The notes under the pieces were generated by a model. The model worked only from the letters and a program-made list of their open reading frames with translations, ran no database searches and was not told where the DNA came from. This document shows, in pieces, positions 25,429-35,141 of a stretch of 64,000 nucleotides of DNA. The translations under genes were made by a program, and so were the position numbers. Source of the DNA: an uncultured Paraprevotella sp. (lineage in GTDB: Bacteria; Bacteroidota; Bacteroidia; Bacteroidales; Bacteroidaceae); the NCBI GenBank assembly GCA_944320765.1, contig CALUIS010000009.1, positions 47,168-111,167 of the forward strand, written 5' to 3'. Each line of letters begins with the position of its first letter. Position 1 is the first letter of the stretch.

Positions 25429-26457
25429 TCACATCTCAAAGTGTTTCACACGCTCCAACGCACCTTCCATCAATCTTGGGTACAACTGGGGAGACAATGC
25501 CTTGCGGACATGAGCTGCCAGATTATCCACATCGGTCACATCCGTACAGAAGCCGTTCACACCGTCAATCACCACTTCCGTAGGCCCCCCGACATTGGGG
25601 ACGACAGAAGGTACGCCATAAGCCATCGCTTCCAAAATCGTCATGCCGAAGCTTTCCACGCACAAGGCCGGAATTGTCAGGTTCAGCAAAAGATCCGAAT
25701 CATGCAGAAAGTCCCCCACGTCCTGCTGGGCAGGAAGAAGCTTCAGATTCGGTGGCAACTTCCCGTCCGCAAAATCAGCGAGCCGTTCGGCAGGAACACT
25801 CAAAATTAAGACGAACTTATATTCCGGCAATCTCTTGGAAAGCTCCAGGAAAGTATAAATCCCCTTATCCACCCTCATCGAAGAAACCATAATGATGGTG
25901 TCCAACCCCCTTTCTACCAACGGCTTCACCCTGACTTGTTCCAAGAAAGAGGGCGGAAGGGTGTTGTAACGAACCTCCGACGTGCAGGAAGCAGAAGGCG
26001 GATATTGAGAACGAAGGTATTCCGACACAAAAATCCGGTACGACTTGACGTGGGCAAATACAAATTCCGCTATCCGAATGCCCAACGGGCGTACCACATA
26101 AGCCTCATGTATATGGTACACCAACTTCTTGCCTAACATCCGCCCCACAATCGCCGCATAATAAGGCAGGATGGTGTTGATGTAAAAACAGTCCGCCCGG
26201 CATCCATGTACAAGAAGCAACCAAATGCTATGCAGATAATAAACCATAACTCGCCACCTTTCCCGCCTGCCATGGTGTTCCGGACTGAATACCGGGATAA
26301 CCTCCACATTCTCCAGCTGGGACAGGAAGCCCTTTGCATCAACAGTAATGACACGGCATTTCCGGTCGGCATAGTCACGCTGTATCACTTCGGAAAGCAC
26401 CCTGGTACTCCCCGTGAAATCATTTTTTGGATGAACAAACAATACATCCCCTTTCAT
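25429..26457 (-). CDS. Glycosyltransferase family 4
   Basis: A 342-residue GT-B transferase. 'DVLFVHPKNDFTGSTRVLSEV' is the N-terminal glycine-containing donor-side loop. The C-terminal half has 'VSSMRVDKGIYTFLELSKRL' and the EX7E region 'SFGMTILEAMAYGVPSVVPNVGGPTEVV', with the conserved glutamates. Its ATG overlaps the upstream pyruvyl transferase stop by four bases. Confidence 0.9.
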   Translation of the reverse strand: MKGDVLFVHPKNDFTGSTRVLSEVIQRDYADRKCRVITVDAKGFLSQLENVEVIPVFSPEHHGRRERWRVMVYYLHSIWLLLVHGCRADCFYINTILPYYAAIVGRMLGKKLVYHIHEAYVVRPLGIRIAEFVFAHVKSYRIFVSEYLRSQYPPSASCTSEVRYNTLPPSFLEQVRVKPLVERGLDTIIMVSSMRVDKGIYTFLELSKRLPEYKFVLILSVPAERLADFADGKLPPNLKLLPAQQDVGDFLHDSDLLLNLTIPALCVESFGMTILEAMAYGVPSVVPNVGGPTEVVIDGVNGFCTDVTDVDNLAAHVRKALSPQLYPRLMEGALERVKHFEM

Positions 26458-27569
26458 ATCGTTCCCCCTTTTCCTAATGCTCCCGCCAAGTAGCCGTAGG
26501 ACTCATCCACTAATCCGCCCAGTTTCAGTTCCACCTCGGCGTAGTCTATCGGCACCGGCCTTGTCCCGACCGGAGACTCCAGCAAACGGTCTCCCAACCC
26601 TAACCGTTCCAAAAGGGACGCTATCCGACCCCCTTTGTTCCCCAATCCCAATGTATAGAAATTCTTGTGGAACAAGATGGAAAAAGCCACCCCATGAAAG
26701 GAAGTGGTCACCACAAACTCCGCCCCCTTGATCCAAGATATGAACTCAATGGCGTCAAGAGTCTGCATCGTTCCCGGCCTGAAAAGCTCTATCTGGCCTG
26801 TAATCTCCTTGAGCGCACATCCAGACACTTCGCATAAAAGACGCGCCTGTTCCGCCGCTTCCGGGGAGTGCAGGAGATTGTAGCACAAAATATAACGCTG
26901 ATTGCATACCGGACGGCACAAGCGGCTCCATTCCGAAGCAGGGATTAAAAACACCGGATCCAGCACCACCTCTATCTTTTTCACGGTCAGCGGCGACAAT
27001 GCATCGCGCAACGCCGTCTCCCGAACAGCCAGCGCATCAAAGTTCAGGAGAAACCTCCCAATCCGCTCCCGATCTTGGCCCGTCAGGCTGATACCCCCCA
27101 TGCTTGGAGCATAAGCCACCTTTCTCACGCCCTGCGGAACGGCCACCCCCCAATACACCTCGTCAAACCCCTCATATCCCGGGATGACGGATTTCCACCA
27201 GATTTGATCGCTCCCATAACACAGACAATCATACTGCAAAGCACCAAGTTCCCCCGACTTCCTATAAAGGGGCTTTGGCGGAAGGTTCAAATAACGGCAC
27301 CACAAAGAACGCATCTTCCGCTTACGTTTCCATGCCGGAAACAAAGCCAGACACGAGTAGGCCAATGATTTAACATTCATCCACAAAGGCCGTATCTTCC
27401 ACCAATGCAAAGGCGGGAAAAGCGCATACGCTGCCGCATGGCCATCCGGCCAATAGTCCACGACCTCGGCTTGATGCCCCATCTCTAAGATTGTGCGCCG
27501 CAAAGCATAAGCTTGCAGAAACGCGCCATAATTCAACGCACGGTGAAAAGTTAATATTCCAATTCTCAT
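26454..27569 (-). CDS. Polysaccharide pyruvyl transferase family protein
   Basis: A 371-residue protein of the PS_pyruv_trans family, which adds pyruvate ketals to sugar residues using phosphoenolpyruvate. The N-terminus 'IGILTFHRALNYGAFLQAYAL' and the C-terminal 'EFISWIKGAEFVVTTSFHGVAFSILFHKNFY', with the conserved S-F-H-G, are characteristic. It directly follows the F420H2-dehydrogenase-beta-like gene with a four-base overlap. These two families are often neighbours in polysaccharide clusters, which suggests a joint modification step. Confidence 0.9.
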   Translation of the reverse strand: MRIGILTFHRALNYGAFLQAYALRRTILEMGHQAEVVDYWPDGHAAAYALFPPLHWWKIRPLWMNVKSLAYSCLALFPAWKRKRKMRSLWCRYLNLPPKPLYRKSGELGALQYDCLCYGSDQIWWKSVIPGYEGFDEVYWGVAVPQGVRKVAYAPSMGGISLTGQDRERIGRFLLNFDALAVRETALRDALSPLTVKKIEVVLDPVFLIPASEWSRLCRPVCNQRYILCYNLLHSPEAAEQARLLCEVSGCALKEITGQIELFRPGTMQTLDAIEFISWIKGAEFVVTTSFHGVAFSILFHKNFYTLGLGNKGGRIASLLERLGLGDRLLESPVGTRPVPIDYAEVELKLGGLVDESYGYLAGALGKGGTI

Positions 27570-28744
27570 ATTCTTCCAATCATTCTCTTGACATACGGCC
27601 TCACCTTGTCAGGCACAAGGTTTGAAACCCACCGCCTGGCACGGCACTTCCAGTTGTCATTGCCATATTTCTTCCGGACATACGCGAATCCCTTCTCCGC
27701 ATAATCCCGTGCGAAACGTCCTTGCTGCGGGTTACACGGTGTGGGGGACTGCAAATTAGGTTGCAGGCAATCGTCCAAACAAACTTCCATCACTCTCAGG
27801 GCTGTCCTCACCGCATCGAACAAGACCTTGCCTTTCTCCGTATTCACCAATACCAGCGAACAGCCCTTATTATCCTCTCCCATACTGGCGGCACAAGTAT
27901 CCTCCACTCCCCAGAAATCCCCGATGGTCAAATCCGAAGGGCGTTGCAGGCAAGCATAAGGACACACATTACACGAAGGCCGCAACATCACATCGTTATA
28001 AAACAAATAAGGATAAGTACGCTTCACCCCGTCCTCAAACTTAAATGTCTCCGTGTGCGACCTCCATCCGGTCAGACCTTTATCCCTGAAATTTACAGCC
28101 ACAATCTTCTTCCGTTCCTTCCGCTCCAAGTAGTCCAGATAATCTTTCCACACCGCCGGGGCGGCCACGCCATGGCATATCACATCTACCAACCAAAGAT
28201 TCCGAAGCAAATCCGGCTTCACCTTCAAATAAGAATAAAGTCCGGCCGTCTGGCAAGGTGTACCGGAAAAAAGAACAATCTTTCCGTCTGACAAATCCGA
28301 CCTGACCCTACGGAATATACCTTGCAAATCACTCTGCACGTATTTGCTGCCCTTGAACCCGTCACATCCACTTTTGTTTGTGGCACGTTCATGCACAATC
28401 CGGAAACGGCCGCCATATCCTACGCCGTAAACCACCCCACTCTTTCTTAAAATCTCATTGGAAAGCGCAATAAAAGCCCCCCCGCTATGGGAAGTCATGA
28501 CTTCTTTCTCATCCCTATTTCTCACGGCATACGGTACCGGCATCGCCTGCTGCATTTCCCTGTGACGCCCCGTATGAAAAGCACAAACCTTCACGCAAAG
28601 CCCGCAGTCCACACATTTGTTCCCGTCCACGTACGGATACAAGAACCCCAAAGCATCCGGTCGCATGGCAATCGCACCATGAGGACAGACGCTCTCACAA
28701 GCCGTACAACCACAACACTCTTTTCCTGCCTTGTCAATCCTCAT
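27566..28744 (-). CDS. Coenzyme F420H2 dehydrogenase beta-subunit-like Fe-S protein
   Basis: A 392-residue iron-sulfur flavoprotein-like protein. Two 4Fe-4S motifs lie at the N-terminus ('CCGCTACESVCPHGAI' and 'CVDCGLCVKVC'). The FrhB N- and C-terminal domains follow ('HSGGAFIALSNEILRKSGVVYGVGY', 'LFSGTPCQTAGLYSYL', 'DVICHGVAAPAVWKDYL', 'CPYACLQRPSDLTIGDFWG'). True F420 is not expected in Bacteroidales, so its redox partner and substrate are unknown. The ATG at 28744 overlaps the flippase stop by four bases and is preferred over a longer reading from 28954, which would run back through the flippase gene. Confidence 0.88.
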   Translation of the reverse strand: MRIDKAGKECCGCTACESVCPHGAIAMRPDALGFLYPYVDGNKCVDCGLCVKVCAFHTGRHREMQQAMPVPYAVRNRDEKEVMTSHSGGAFIALSNEILRKSGVVYGVGYGGRFRIVHERATNKSGCDGFKGSKYVQSDLQGIFRRVRSDLSDGKIVLFSGTPCQTAGLYSYLKVKPDLLRNLWLVDVICHGVAAPAVWKDYLDYLERKERKKIVAVNFRDKGLTGWRSHTETFKFEDGVKRTYPYLFYNDVMLRPSCNVCPYACLQRPSDLTIGDFWGVEDTCAASMGEDNKGCSLVLVNTEKGKVLFDAVRTALRVMEVCLDDCLQPNLQSPTPCNPQQGRFARDYAEKGFAYVRKKYGNDNWKCRARRWVSNLVPDKVRPYVKRMIGRI

Positions 28745-30282
28745 CTGTTTCCTCCTTTCTTCAACCTTCCACATACTTTCTCCTTGACCCAAACCCGCTC
28801 CGCATGGGAACAACCTATATAATATATACCAAGTACCGTCGCCCCCATGCAAATGAACAATTCGGCCACGAATCTCCCCCAGCCTTCTTCCATCCACGAA
28901 GAAAACCACAAAGGCACGACTATCGCTCCAACCGAGACACTGCACACGTTCCACAACACTTTACGCAGGAAAAGCCCCACCTGCAATCCCACCATCCTAC
29001 GCAACATGAACAGACGCAGGAACAAGCATACGCACGAGAGTACAATCGCAATAACCAATGTATACTCCGGAGAGCATCCTACCTTCAACGCCACATAAGA
29101 CAACGGAAAGTTCAACAACTGGCATCCTCCGACCACCAACTGGTAAGTCCGTATGTTCCCCGTGGCCAACATCAATGTAATCATCGTATAGGATATGGAA
29201 TCCACCATGATGCAAACCAATACCAACCGTACGAAAACGACCGTGTAATCCGGCACTACATTCAGCCACAACTCCAGAATCCACCGGGTTTCCATCAATA
29301 TCGGGAGAGACACCAAAAGCAGCAAATAGAAAGACAACCGTGCCCCTTGGAACACAAGCTTCATCGCATAATCCATATCCCCCGCCGCATACGACTTGGT
29401 GATTTGCGGATTGACCGCCATCACGAAATTATTCGTAAAGGCCGAGACAGCCGAATTCACCTGCATGGATATGCCGCGGGCCGCGTTCACGGTCGTACCG
29501 CAGAACAAATTCAGCAGCACATTCACCCCTTGTTCCTTCAGGATCCCGGCAGAAGAGCCTATAAAGTTCCAAGTGGCAAAACCTACCATCTGCCGGAACA
29601 GCCCCTTGTCATAAAATAAACGGTAACGGCACTCCCGGAATCTCCGCCTGCAATACAAGGCATATACCAACCTGATGAACACCGCCACGCCCAACAGAGC
29701 CACGGCATAGGCCACAAGCCGGTCCATGCGGCAGAAATAAAGGGAAACGGCCACAACCAACTTCAAGACGACCTCCAACATGCTGATATAGGCAAAAGCA
29801 TCCATCCGTTCATACGCAATGACAACGGCACTGTACGGGACACTCAGCAGGTTGACCAAAAAAGTAAAGACAGAACACTGCAACACCCAGTTCGCGGCAT
29901 CCATGCGTCCCGGCGGAATATTCATCTCCGAGTTCAAGAACCAGACTCCCGCCAGCTCCGCAAGCAACAAAATCACCGTTCCTATCACCACCTGTATATT
30001 CACCGCCATTGAAAATACTCTCTCCAGCATGGATACGTCCCCCCTGCCCAGCTCATAAGTGATATAGCGGCTGATTGCGGCGGACAGGGAAGAAGACAAT
30101 ATGGAAAACATGGCCACGACCCCGCCTATGACCGTATAGACACCAAAGTCATCTACGCCCAACACTTCCAAGACCACCCTGCTGATATACAAATTTATCA
30201 ATAAGGTGAAGAAAGTGCGGACGTAAAGCAACAACGTGTTCTTGGCTATCCGCTTCGTGTTATGTCCCGCCCCGTCATTCAT
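28741..30282 (-). CDS. Wzx-type oligosaccharide flippase
   Basis: A 513-residue polytopic membrane protein with about 12-14 hydrophobic helices, predicted to flip the lipid-linked repeat unit across the inner membrane. The N-terminus 'RIAKNTLLLYVRTFFTLLINLYISRVVLEVLGVDDFGVY' is the standard start of the polysaccharide biosynthesis/MOP family in Bacteroides. It overlaps the F420H2-beta-like gene (downstream) and the polymerase (upstream) by four bases each, so the genes are tightly coupled. Base composition is lower in GC than the flanking housekeeping genes. Confidence 0.9.
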   Translation of the reverse strand: MNDGAGHNTKRIAKNTLLLYVRTFFTLLINLYISRVVLEVLGVDDFGVYTVIGGVVAMFSILSSSLSAAISRYITYELGRGDVSMLERVFSMAVNIQVVIGTVILLLAELAGVWFLNSEMNIPPGRMDAANWVLQCSVFTFLVNLLSVPYSAVVIAYERMDAFAYISMLEVVLKLVVAVSLYFCRMDRLVAYAVALLGVAVFIRLVYALYCRRRFRECRYRLFYDKGLFRQMVGFATWNFIGSSAGILKEQGVNVLLNLFCGTTVNAARGISMQVNSAVSAFTNNFVMAVNPQITKSYAAGDMDYAMKLVFQGARLSFYLLLLVSLPILMETRWILELWLNVVPDYTVVFVRLVLVCIMVDSISYTMITLMLATGNIRTYQLVVGGCQLLNFPLSYVALKVGCSPEYTLVIAIVLSCVCLFLRLFMLRRMVGLQVGLFLRKVLWNVCSVSVGAIVVPLWFSSWMEEGWGRFVAELFICMGATVLGIYYIGCSHAERVWVKEKVCGRLKKGGNR

Positions 30283-31529
30283 AAGCCTCCGGAATCCCCA
30301 TTCTTTTTTCCACCGGACACGGCCACTCCACCGCCAACGCCATTATGCAACAACATCCATTCATAAGAATACGCGGACAGCACCATCATCATTCCCGTTG
30401 AGGAAATCAACAAAGGATTCGTTCCCGCCACCAGCATATAAGCGAAATATGCCACCAGCATCACAAATGTCAAGTTGTCCTTCCTATATTTATAGAACGT
30501 GACCAGCGGCTTGAAAAGCACAGCCACAATCACGACACACCATATTCCGTAATTGCGCAACAGCTCCATATAAGTCCACTCGGTCACCTCCGTATATTCG
30601 CCAAACCCTTCACTATAAAAAGAAGTGCCGGGGCCTTGCCCCAAAAGCAGATACATGGGATGGCTCTCAAAAAGTTGCATATACGATACCAAATGCGCGA
30701 ATTTCACCATATTGGACTTCTCCGTGGTCTCGGAAGCCAAGACAATGACCAACAGGACAAAAGACACCGCAAACAACGCCAACACCGGATAAAGAAGATA
30801 ACGCACGTAACGTGAATAACGCACTCTTTGGTAAACCACCAGCCCCAGCAAAAACAGCGGGACCATCATCGAACTCCGCGTACCGCTGACCAAGAAGGTG
30901 AAAACAGCCAGAAGAAAAGGCAAAAACATACGCCAACGCCTCCATCCGCTATAATTGATAAAGGCATAGCAAAAATAGGCCAAAGCAAACATCATGCAAA
31001 TCATGGCCTTATGGTACATCCCCATGATAGAGAAGCCATAGAAGCTACGGAAAGTCAACAGGATGACATTGTCATACCGGGCCGAAAGCGTCCAACAAGC
31101 CTCACGGATAATCGGACTCGCACTGACCAAAATATAAAGGACGGACAAGAGTGCGCACATGATGAATGCCGGAATCAAAGACAGCTTCAACACATCATAA
31201 TAGGAAATCCACAACAAAAGAATCAACGGCGAGAAGCTTTTGAACACGGCAAGCAAAGTGTCCATATCCACAGGGTTCTGTTGCATCTCAGCAAACAGGT
31301 ATCCTAAAACTACCACAGATATTACCAGCAGGATATGCGGCAAATAACGCCAGTCGGGACGGAAAAACACGATATTATACCCTACCAGCAAGACGAACAA
31401 TATGTTCTTCATGTTCAGAATCATATTGTTCGGGTCGAGCATGATGACAAAAATCAGCATTGAAAACAATATGTTCCCGCCTGCCTGAACCAGTTTGCGC
31501 CATATTCCTTTCCCGCCGTCACCTTTCAT
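30279..31529 (-). CDS. Wzy-type O-antigen/exopolysaccharide polymerase
   Basis: A 416-residue protein with about 11 membrane helices and a large periplasmic loop ('ESHPMYLLLGQGPGTSFYSE..', residues about 290-315) containing the 'G.GPGT' motif seen in O-antigen polymerases/ligases. Position between Wzz and Wzx and the topology support a repeat-unit polymerase; ligase activity cannot be excluded. Its start lies within the 3' end of the Wzz gene (11-base overlap). A glycine-rich hydrophilic tail is present. Confidence 0.8.
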   Translation of the reverse strand: MKGDGGKGIWRKLVQAGGNILFSMLIFVIMLDPNNMILNMKNILFVLLVGYNIVFFRPDWRYLPHILLVISVVVLGYLFAEMQQNPVDMDTLLAVFKSFSPLILLLWISYYDVLKLSLIPAFIMCALLSVLYILVSASPIIREACWTLSARYDNVILLTFRSFYGFSIMGMYHKAMICMMFALAYFCYAFINYSGWRRWRMFLPFLLAVFTFLVSGTRSSMMVPLFLLGLVVYQRVRYSRYVRYLLYPVLALFAVSFVLLVIVLASETTEKSNMVKFAHLVSYMQLFESHPMYLLLGQGPGTSFYSEGFGEYTEVTEWTYMELLRNYGIWCVVIVAVLFKPLVTFYKYRKDNLTFVMLVAYFAYMLVAGTNPLLISSTGMMMVLSAYSYEWMLLHNGVGGGVAVSGGKKNGDSGGL

Positions 31530-32574
31530 GATGGAAAAAAAGCAATTTCACGTATATCCAGCCAACCGTCCCGAAAAAAGTCAAGAACACGAATCCGAAC
31601 AGGATGAAGATTTTCCTGGGAGAGTCCGCCTTTATAGGAACATAAGCACCTTCAATCTCCGTAAAGGCCGGAGTACATTCCTGCACCTTGGCCTCAGCCA
31701 GCTGCACCTGCTGCTTGACTTGGGAATATGCCGTATACGACAGCTGCAACTCATTCTCCAAACTCTCCTGCTCACTGATATAAGCCTGAAGGATTGCTCC
31801 CTTGTGCGCGTCACAGAATTCCGCATATTGCCGCTGAGCCTGCATGTATGCCTCCCTCGTATCCATTTCCAGCTTCCGGTAATATTCCAAATCCACCCGT
31901 GCCTTGTTGGTATGATACTGGGTGATGAAGCTTTGCAGATGGGCGCGTACAGAATCCACCATCATGGCGGCCACCAGCGGGTCTTGGGCCTGGACGCTGA
32001 GCGTGATGACCTGCGTGTCATCGTCCACTTCGCACCCGATCAAGGAACGCATCGCGCCTATTATCCCCCAGTCATCCTTTCCCAACCAAAAGGGATTGAC
32101 TTTCCCGTCCTCGTTCACGAGCGAGCCAGCCCCGGCATCCTCACGGGGAATCCACTCAGTCACGGCCTTGATGACCGCCCCTATCATCTCCCCCCACCAA
32201 GGGGAACGGGTATGCTCCTTAAGATAAGTCCGATAATCCGTTCTCACCTCACCATCCTGAGTCCGCACTTCCACATCAAACAAGCCTACCAGGAACTTAT
32301 TCGACCGGATTACATCCGGATACAAAGCCGGCACCAAAGCATCCGTCCCCGAATTGAAATTGACTCCGGCCATGGATGCCAAAGAACTTAGTCCGCCGGA
32401 AAGCCCGCCTTCCTCCTGGGTTTCCGATGCCAGGCTTGCACTTGCCGAATATTCCTTGGGGATGCTGAACGCCACCACGACAGCCACCACTGCCGCTATC
32501 CCACAGTTTATCAGTATGAGCTTCCTTGCCCCCCAGACGGTTCTCAGGAATGTCTTCAGATCAAATTCATACAT
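31519..32574 (-). CDS. Wzz-type chain length determinant protein
   Basis: A 351-residue inner-membrane co-polymerase without a kinase domain. Two membrane helices ('LILINCGIAAVVAVVVAFSIP' near 20-40 and 'KIFILFGFVFLTFFGTVGWIYV' near the C-terminus) flank a periplasmic helical region with coiled coil (about 200-290). The second helix is preceded by 'YVPIKADSPRK', a normal Wzz proline motif. It follows the SLBB exporter by six bases. The only kinase-type homologue in the window is at 12183. Confidence 0.88.
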   Translation of the reverse strand: MYEFDLKTFLRTVWGARKLILINCGIAAVVAVVVAFSIPKEYSASASLASETQEEGGLSGGLSSLASMAGVNFNSGTDALVPALYPDVIRSNKFLVGLFDVEVRTQDGEVRTDYRTYLKEHTRSPWWGEMIGAVIKAVTEWIPREDAGAGSLVNEDGKVNPFWLGKDDWGIIGAMRSLIGCEVDDDTQVITLSVQAQDPLVAAMMVDSVRAHLQSFITQYHTNKARVDLEYYRKLEMDTREAYMQAQRQYAEFCDAHKGAILQAYISEQESLENELQLSYTAYSQVKQQVQLAEAKVQECTPAFTEIEGAYVPIKADSPRKIFILFGFVFLTFFGTVGWIYVKLLFFHHER

Positions 32575-32580
32575 AGCGTC

Positions 32581-35136
32581 TCATTTAAGAATGTTCACCA
32601 ATGTGGCTATCACCGTAGCGAGAGAGGCGGTTGAAGTCCCGATGGTCATGATTTCCTGTGGTGTCATCTTGTTCCGCTGCGGCTTGGAAGGCACCATGAT
32701 CTCGCACCCCGGCTGGATGTCCCCCTTGCCGGTCCTGCGGCCCAGCTCCTTCACCGAACCGTTCATGTAGATGGCATACACGTGCGACTTATGGGCGCGG
32801 TCGGCAAACCCTCCCGCCCGCTTGATATAATATTTGAGCGACTTGCCCTTCTCATAGCTCATCGACGTGGGAAACATCACCTCGCCGCTGATTTTAACCG
32901 TATTAATAAACTGCGGGACAACCAGCTCGTCCCCTTCCCTCAGGCGGATGTCGTCCACCCCTCCGGGATTCTGCAAGGCTTTCTCCAGATTGATGGCCAC
33001 CAGATAAGAGTCGCCCAAATCCAGCCTCAGGTTCAGTATGGAATCCGCTTTGTCCAAATCGTATTCCTTTTCCGACCTCAGGCTCTCCTCGTAGAGCTGG
33101 ATCTGGGAGTTGCGCATGGAGGTCTCGCGCTGCTTCTTTTCCTCGTCATTCAACGGACGCTGCAAGCGGGCGCCCTTGGCGTACCCCAGCGATGACAAGC
33201 CTCCCGCCGCCTTGACCAGATCGCTCAGGCGGTAATCTTTGGTGTCCATCGCATATTCCCCCTCGAAATTCACCGCGCCACTGATCTTCACGTTCTGCTG
33301 CTCGGAATAGGCCGGACTGCGGCGGACAAACACCTCGTCATAGGGCTGGAGGTGGAAATCCTCACCCTCGCCCATCACGAAACCGTCGCGCAAGGAGAAG
33401 GTATAGGTCTCCGCCATCTTCTCGTCGTCCGTCACCGCATCCGGGTTCTTGATACGCCGGAACACATCCACGCGCGCCATGGAGGCGGCCTCGGTAAGCC
33501 CACCCGCCTGGAGAATCAAGTCTTCTATGGCCGTGCTGTCCGCATATTCATAAATTCCCGGATAGTTCACCTCTCCATTGATGGTTAGCGTCCGCTCCCC
33601 TTTCATGTCCAACGCGCTCGGGATATACAAGACGTCATTCTTCCGCAAAGGAATGTCGGGAGACGTCCCGGCCATGATGCCTTCGATGTCCACGGACAAT
33701 GCCGCCATCGTCAGGTCCTCCTGCTGGCGGTGCATCACAGCCCGCTTGACAAACGCGTCCTCACGAAGCCCGTCCGCCGCCTGAATCAACTGGCGCACAG
33801 TCTTGATGCTCCCGTCCATCTGATACTGCCCCGGATGGAACACCGCGCCGCGCACCTCCGCCATGTTGGAGAAGCGCGGAATGACGGAATCCACATAGAG
33901 GGAGTCGCCGTCCTTCAGCAGGAAACCGTTCATCTCGAACTCGCCCACCGTATGGACGGAATACTCGCGCCCGCTCTTCCGGATGACCCGTATGTTATTC
34001 GTATAGGCATCGCCTGCAAAGCCGCCCGCATAGTCCAGGATGCTGGCCACGCTCTCGCTCTCCTTCATCTCATAATACATCGGGCGCTTCACCTTGCCTT
34101 GTATGTTGACCAGGCAGTCGTACGGGCCGACCACGATCACGTCGTTGTCCTCCAGTCGGACATCGCCCTTGGTGTTCCCGTTCAGGATATAGTCATACAC
34201 GTCAATGGTGGAAATCACCCGTCCCCCGCGGTACACCTTGATGTCGCGCAGCGTACCGATGTCGTTGATACCTCCGGCGGCATACAACGCGTTGAAGGCC
34301 GTGGACAATGCGCTCAGGGTATAGGAACCCGGCATCATCACCTCGCCCATGACCTGCACCTGAACGGAACGCGCCTCACCGACAGTCAACGTGATGCTCG
34401 AGCCAGAGAAAAAACGCCCCAAATACTCCTTCACATAATCATTGGCCTCTGCCACCGTCATTCCGGCCAGCCTCACAGGCCCGATTTCTTCCAGCGTCAC
34501 TGTCCCGTCCGGAGAAACCGTCTCTTCAAAGGTGGTCTGGGATGCCCCCCAGACATCAATAATCACGCCATCCCCTGCACCCAGCCGGTAATCGGCCGGT
34601 GTCGGGATGTTCAGGCTTGGCTCGAAAGTCAGCATCTCATTATAGAATATATTGCGCCCGAACACCTGACGGCCCTCATCCTCCTTGAAATAATTCTGGT
34701 AATAAATCAAAGAGTCTATGTCCATAAAACCGATTTCCTCGTTCAACTGCTGGCTTCTCACGCCCTTGTCCTCGCTTTCCAGCATCTCCCGGCGCGAGCG
34801 GACCATATAATTGCTGCGTTTCTGCCGCTCGTCCTGTGTCCGTTCCCTCTCCGTGCGCCCCCTCATGCGGGACGAACTGCCCTTGGCCTGGCTCTTGCCG
34901 GTCAGGTCCAAAGCCCCCGGCTGCTTCCCTTCCGCCTCATACTTCTCCCTGATGCGCCGCAGCTGGTCCACCGTCACGCCCTTTTGCAGCAACTGGGAAA
35001 CAATAGTTTGTTGGTCCTTGCCCTTCTCCTGCTGCTCCATGACATATTTCACGACCTGGTCGTCCGACATGGATTGCGCGGATATGAACTGAACACACAA
35101 GCAAGCCAGGCAGGCCAGCAAAAATCTCTTTGCCAT
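32581..35136 (-). CDS. Outer-membrane polysaccharide export protein with repeated SLBB domains
   Basis: An 851-residue exporter with a signal peptide (MAKRFLLACLACLCVQFISA). A poly_export domain ('YRLGAGDGVIIDVWGASQ') is followed by about six SLBB-type beta-grasp units recognisable by 'VxVxGEVMMPGSYTLSALSTA', 'VRGAVFHPGQYQMDG', 'INGEVNYPGIYEYADS', 'ISGAVNFEGEYAMDT' and 'ISGEVMFPTSMSYEKG'. The end 'TIGTSTASLATVIATLVNILK' is a C-terminal hydrophobic helix similar to that of the short exporter at 257. ATG 35136 is chosen because the signal peptide begins there. It lies five bases after the sugar transferase gene. Confidence 0.92.
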   Translation of the reverse strand: MAKRFLLACLACLCVQFISAQSMSDDQVVKYVMEQQEKGKDQQTIVSQLLQKGVTVDQLRRIREKYEAEGKQPGALDLTGKSQAKGSSSRMRGRTERERTQDERQKRSNYMVRSRREMLESEDKGVRSQQLNEEIGFMDIDSLIYYQNYFKEDEGRQVFGRNIFYNEMLTFEPSLNIPTPADYRLGAGDGVIIDVWGASQTTFEETVSPDGTVTLEEIGPVRLAGMTVAEANDYVKEYLGRFFSGSSITLTVGEARSVQVQVMGEVMMPGSYTLSALSTAFNALYAAGGINDIGTLRDIKVYRGGRVISTIDVYDYILNGNTKGDVRLEDNDVIVVGPYDCLVNIQGKVKRPMYYEMKESESVASILDYAGGFAGDAYTNNIRVIRKSGREYSVHTVGEFEMNGFLLKDGDSLYVDSVIPRFSNMAEVRGAVFHPGQYQMDGSIKTVRQLIQAADGLREDAFVKRAVMHRQQEDLTMAALSVDIEGIMAGTSPDIPLRKNDVLYIPSALDMKGERTLTINGEVNYPGIYEYADSTAIEDLILQAGGLTEAASMARVDVFRRIKNPDAVTDDEKMAETYTFSLRDGFVMGEGEDFHLQPYDEVFVRRSPAYSEQQNVKISGAVNFEGEYAMDTKDYRLSDLVKAAGGLSSLGYAKGARLQRPLNDEEKKQRETSMRNSQIQLYEESLRSEKEYDLDKADSILNLRLDLGDSYLVAINLEKALQNPGGVDDIRLREGDELVVPQFINTVKISGEVMFPTSMSYEKGKSLKYYIKRAGGFADRAHKSHVYAIYMNGSVKELGRRTGKGDIQPGCEIMVPSKPQRNKMTPQEIMTIGTSTASLATVIATLVNILK

Positions 35137-35141
35137 ACTTC

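Noticed and set aside
28745..28954. N-terminal extension of the F420H2-dehydrogenase-beta-like gene
   Set aside because: It overlaps the flippase gene, and the ATG at 28744 with a four-base overlap fits the operon style.
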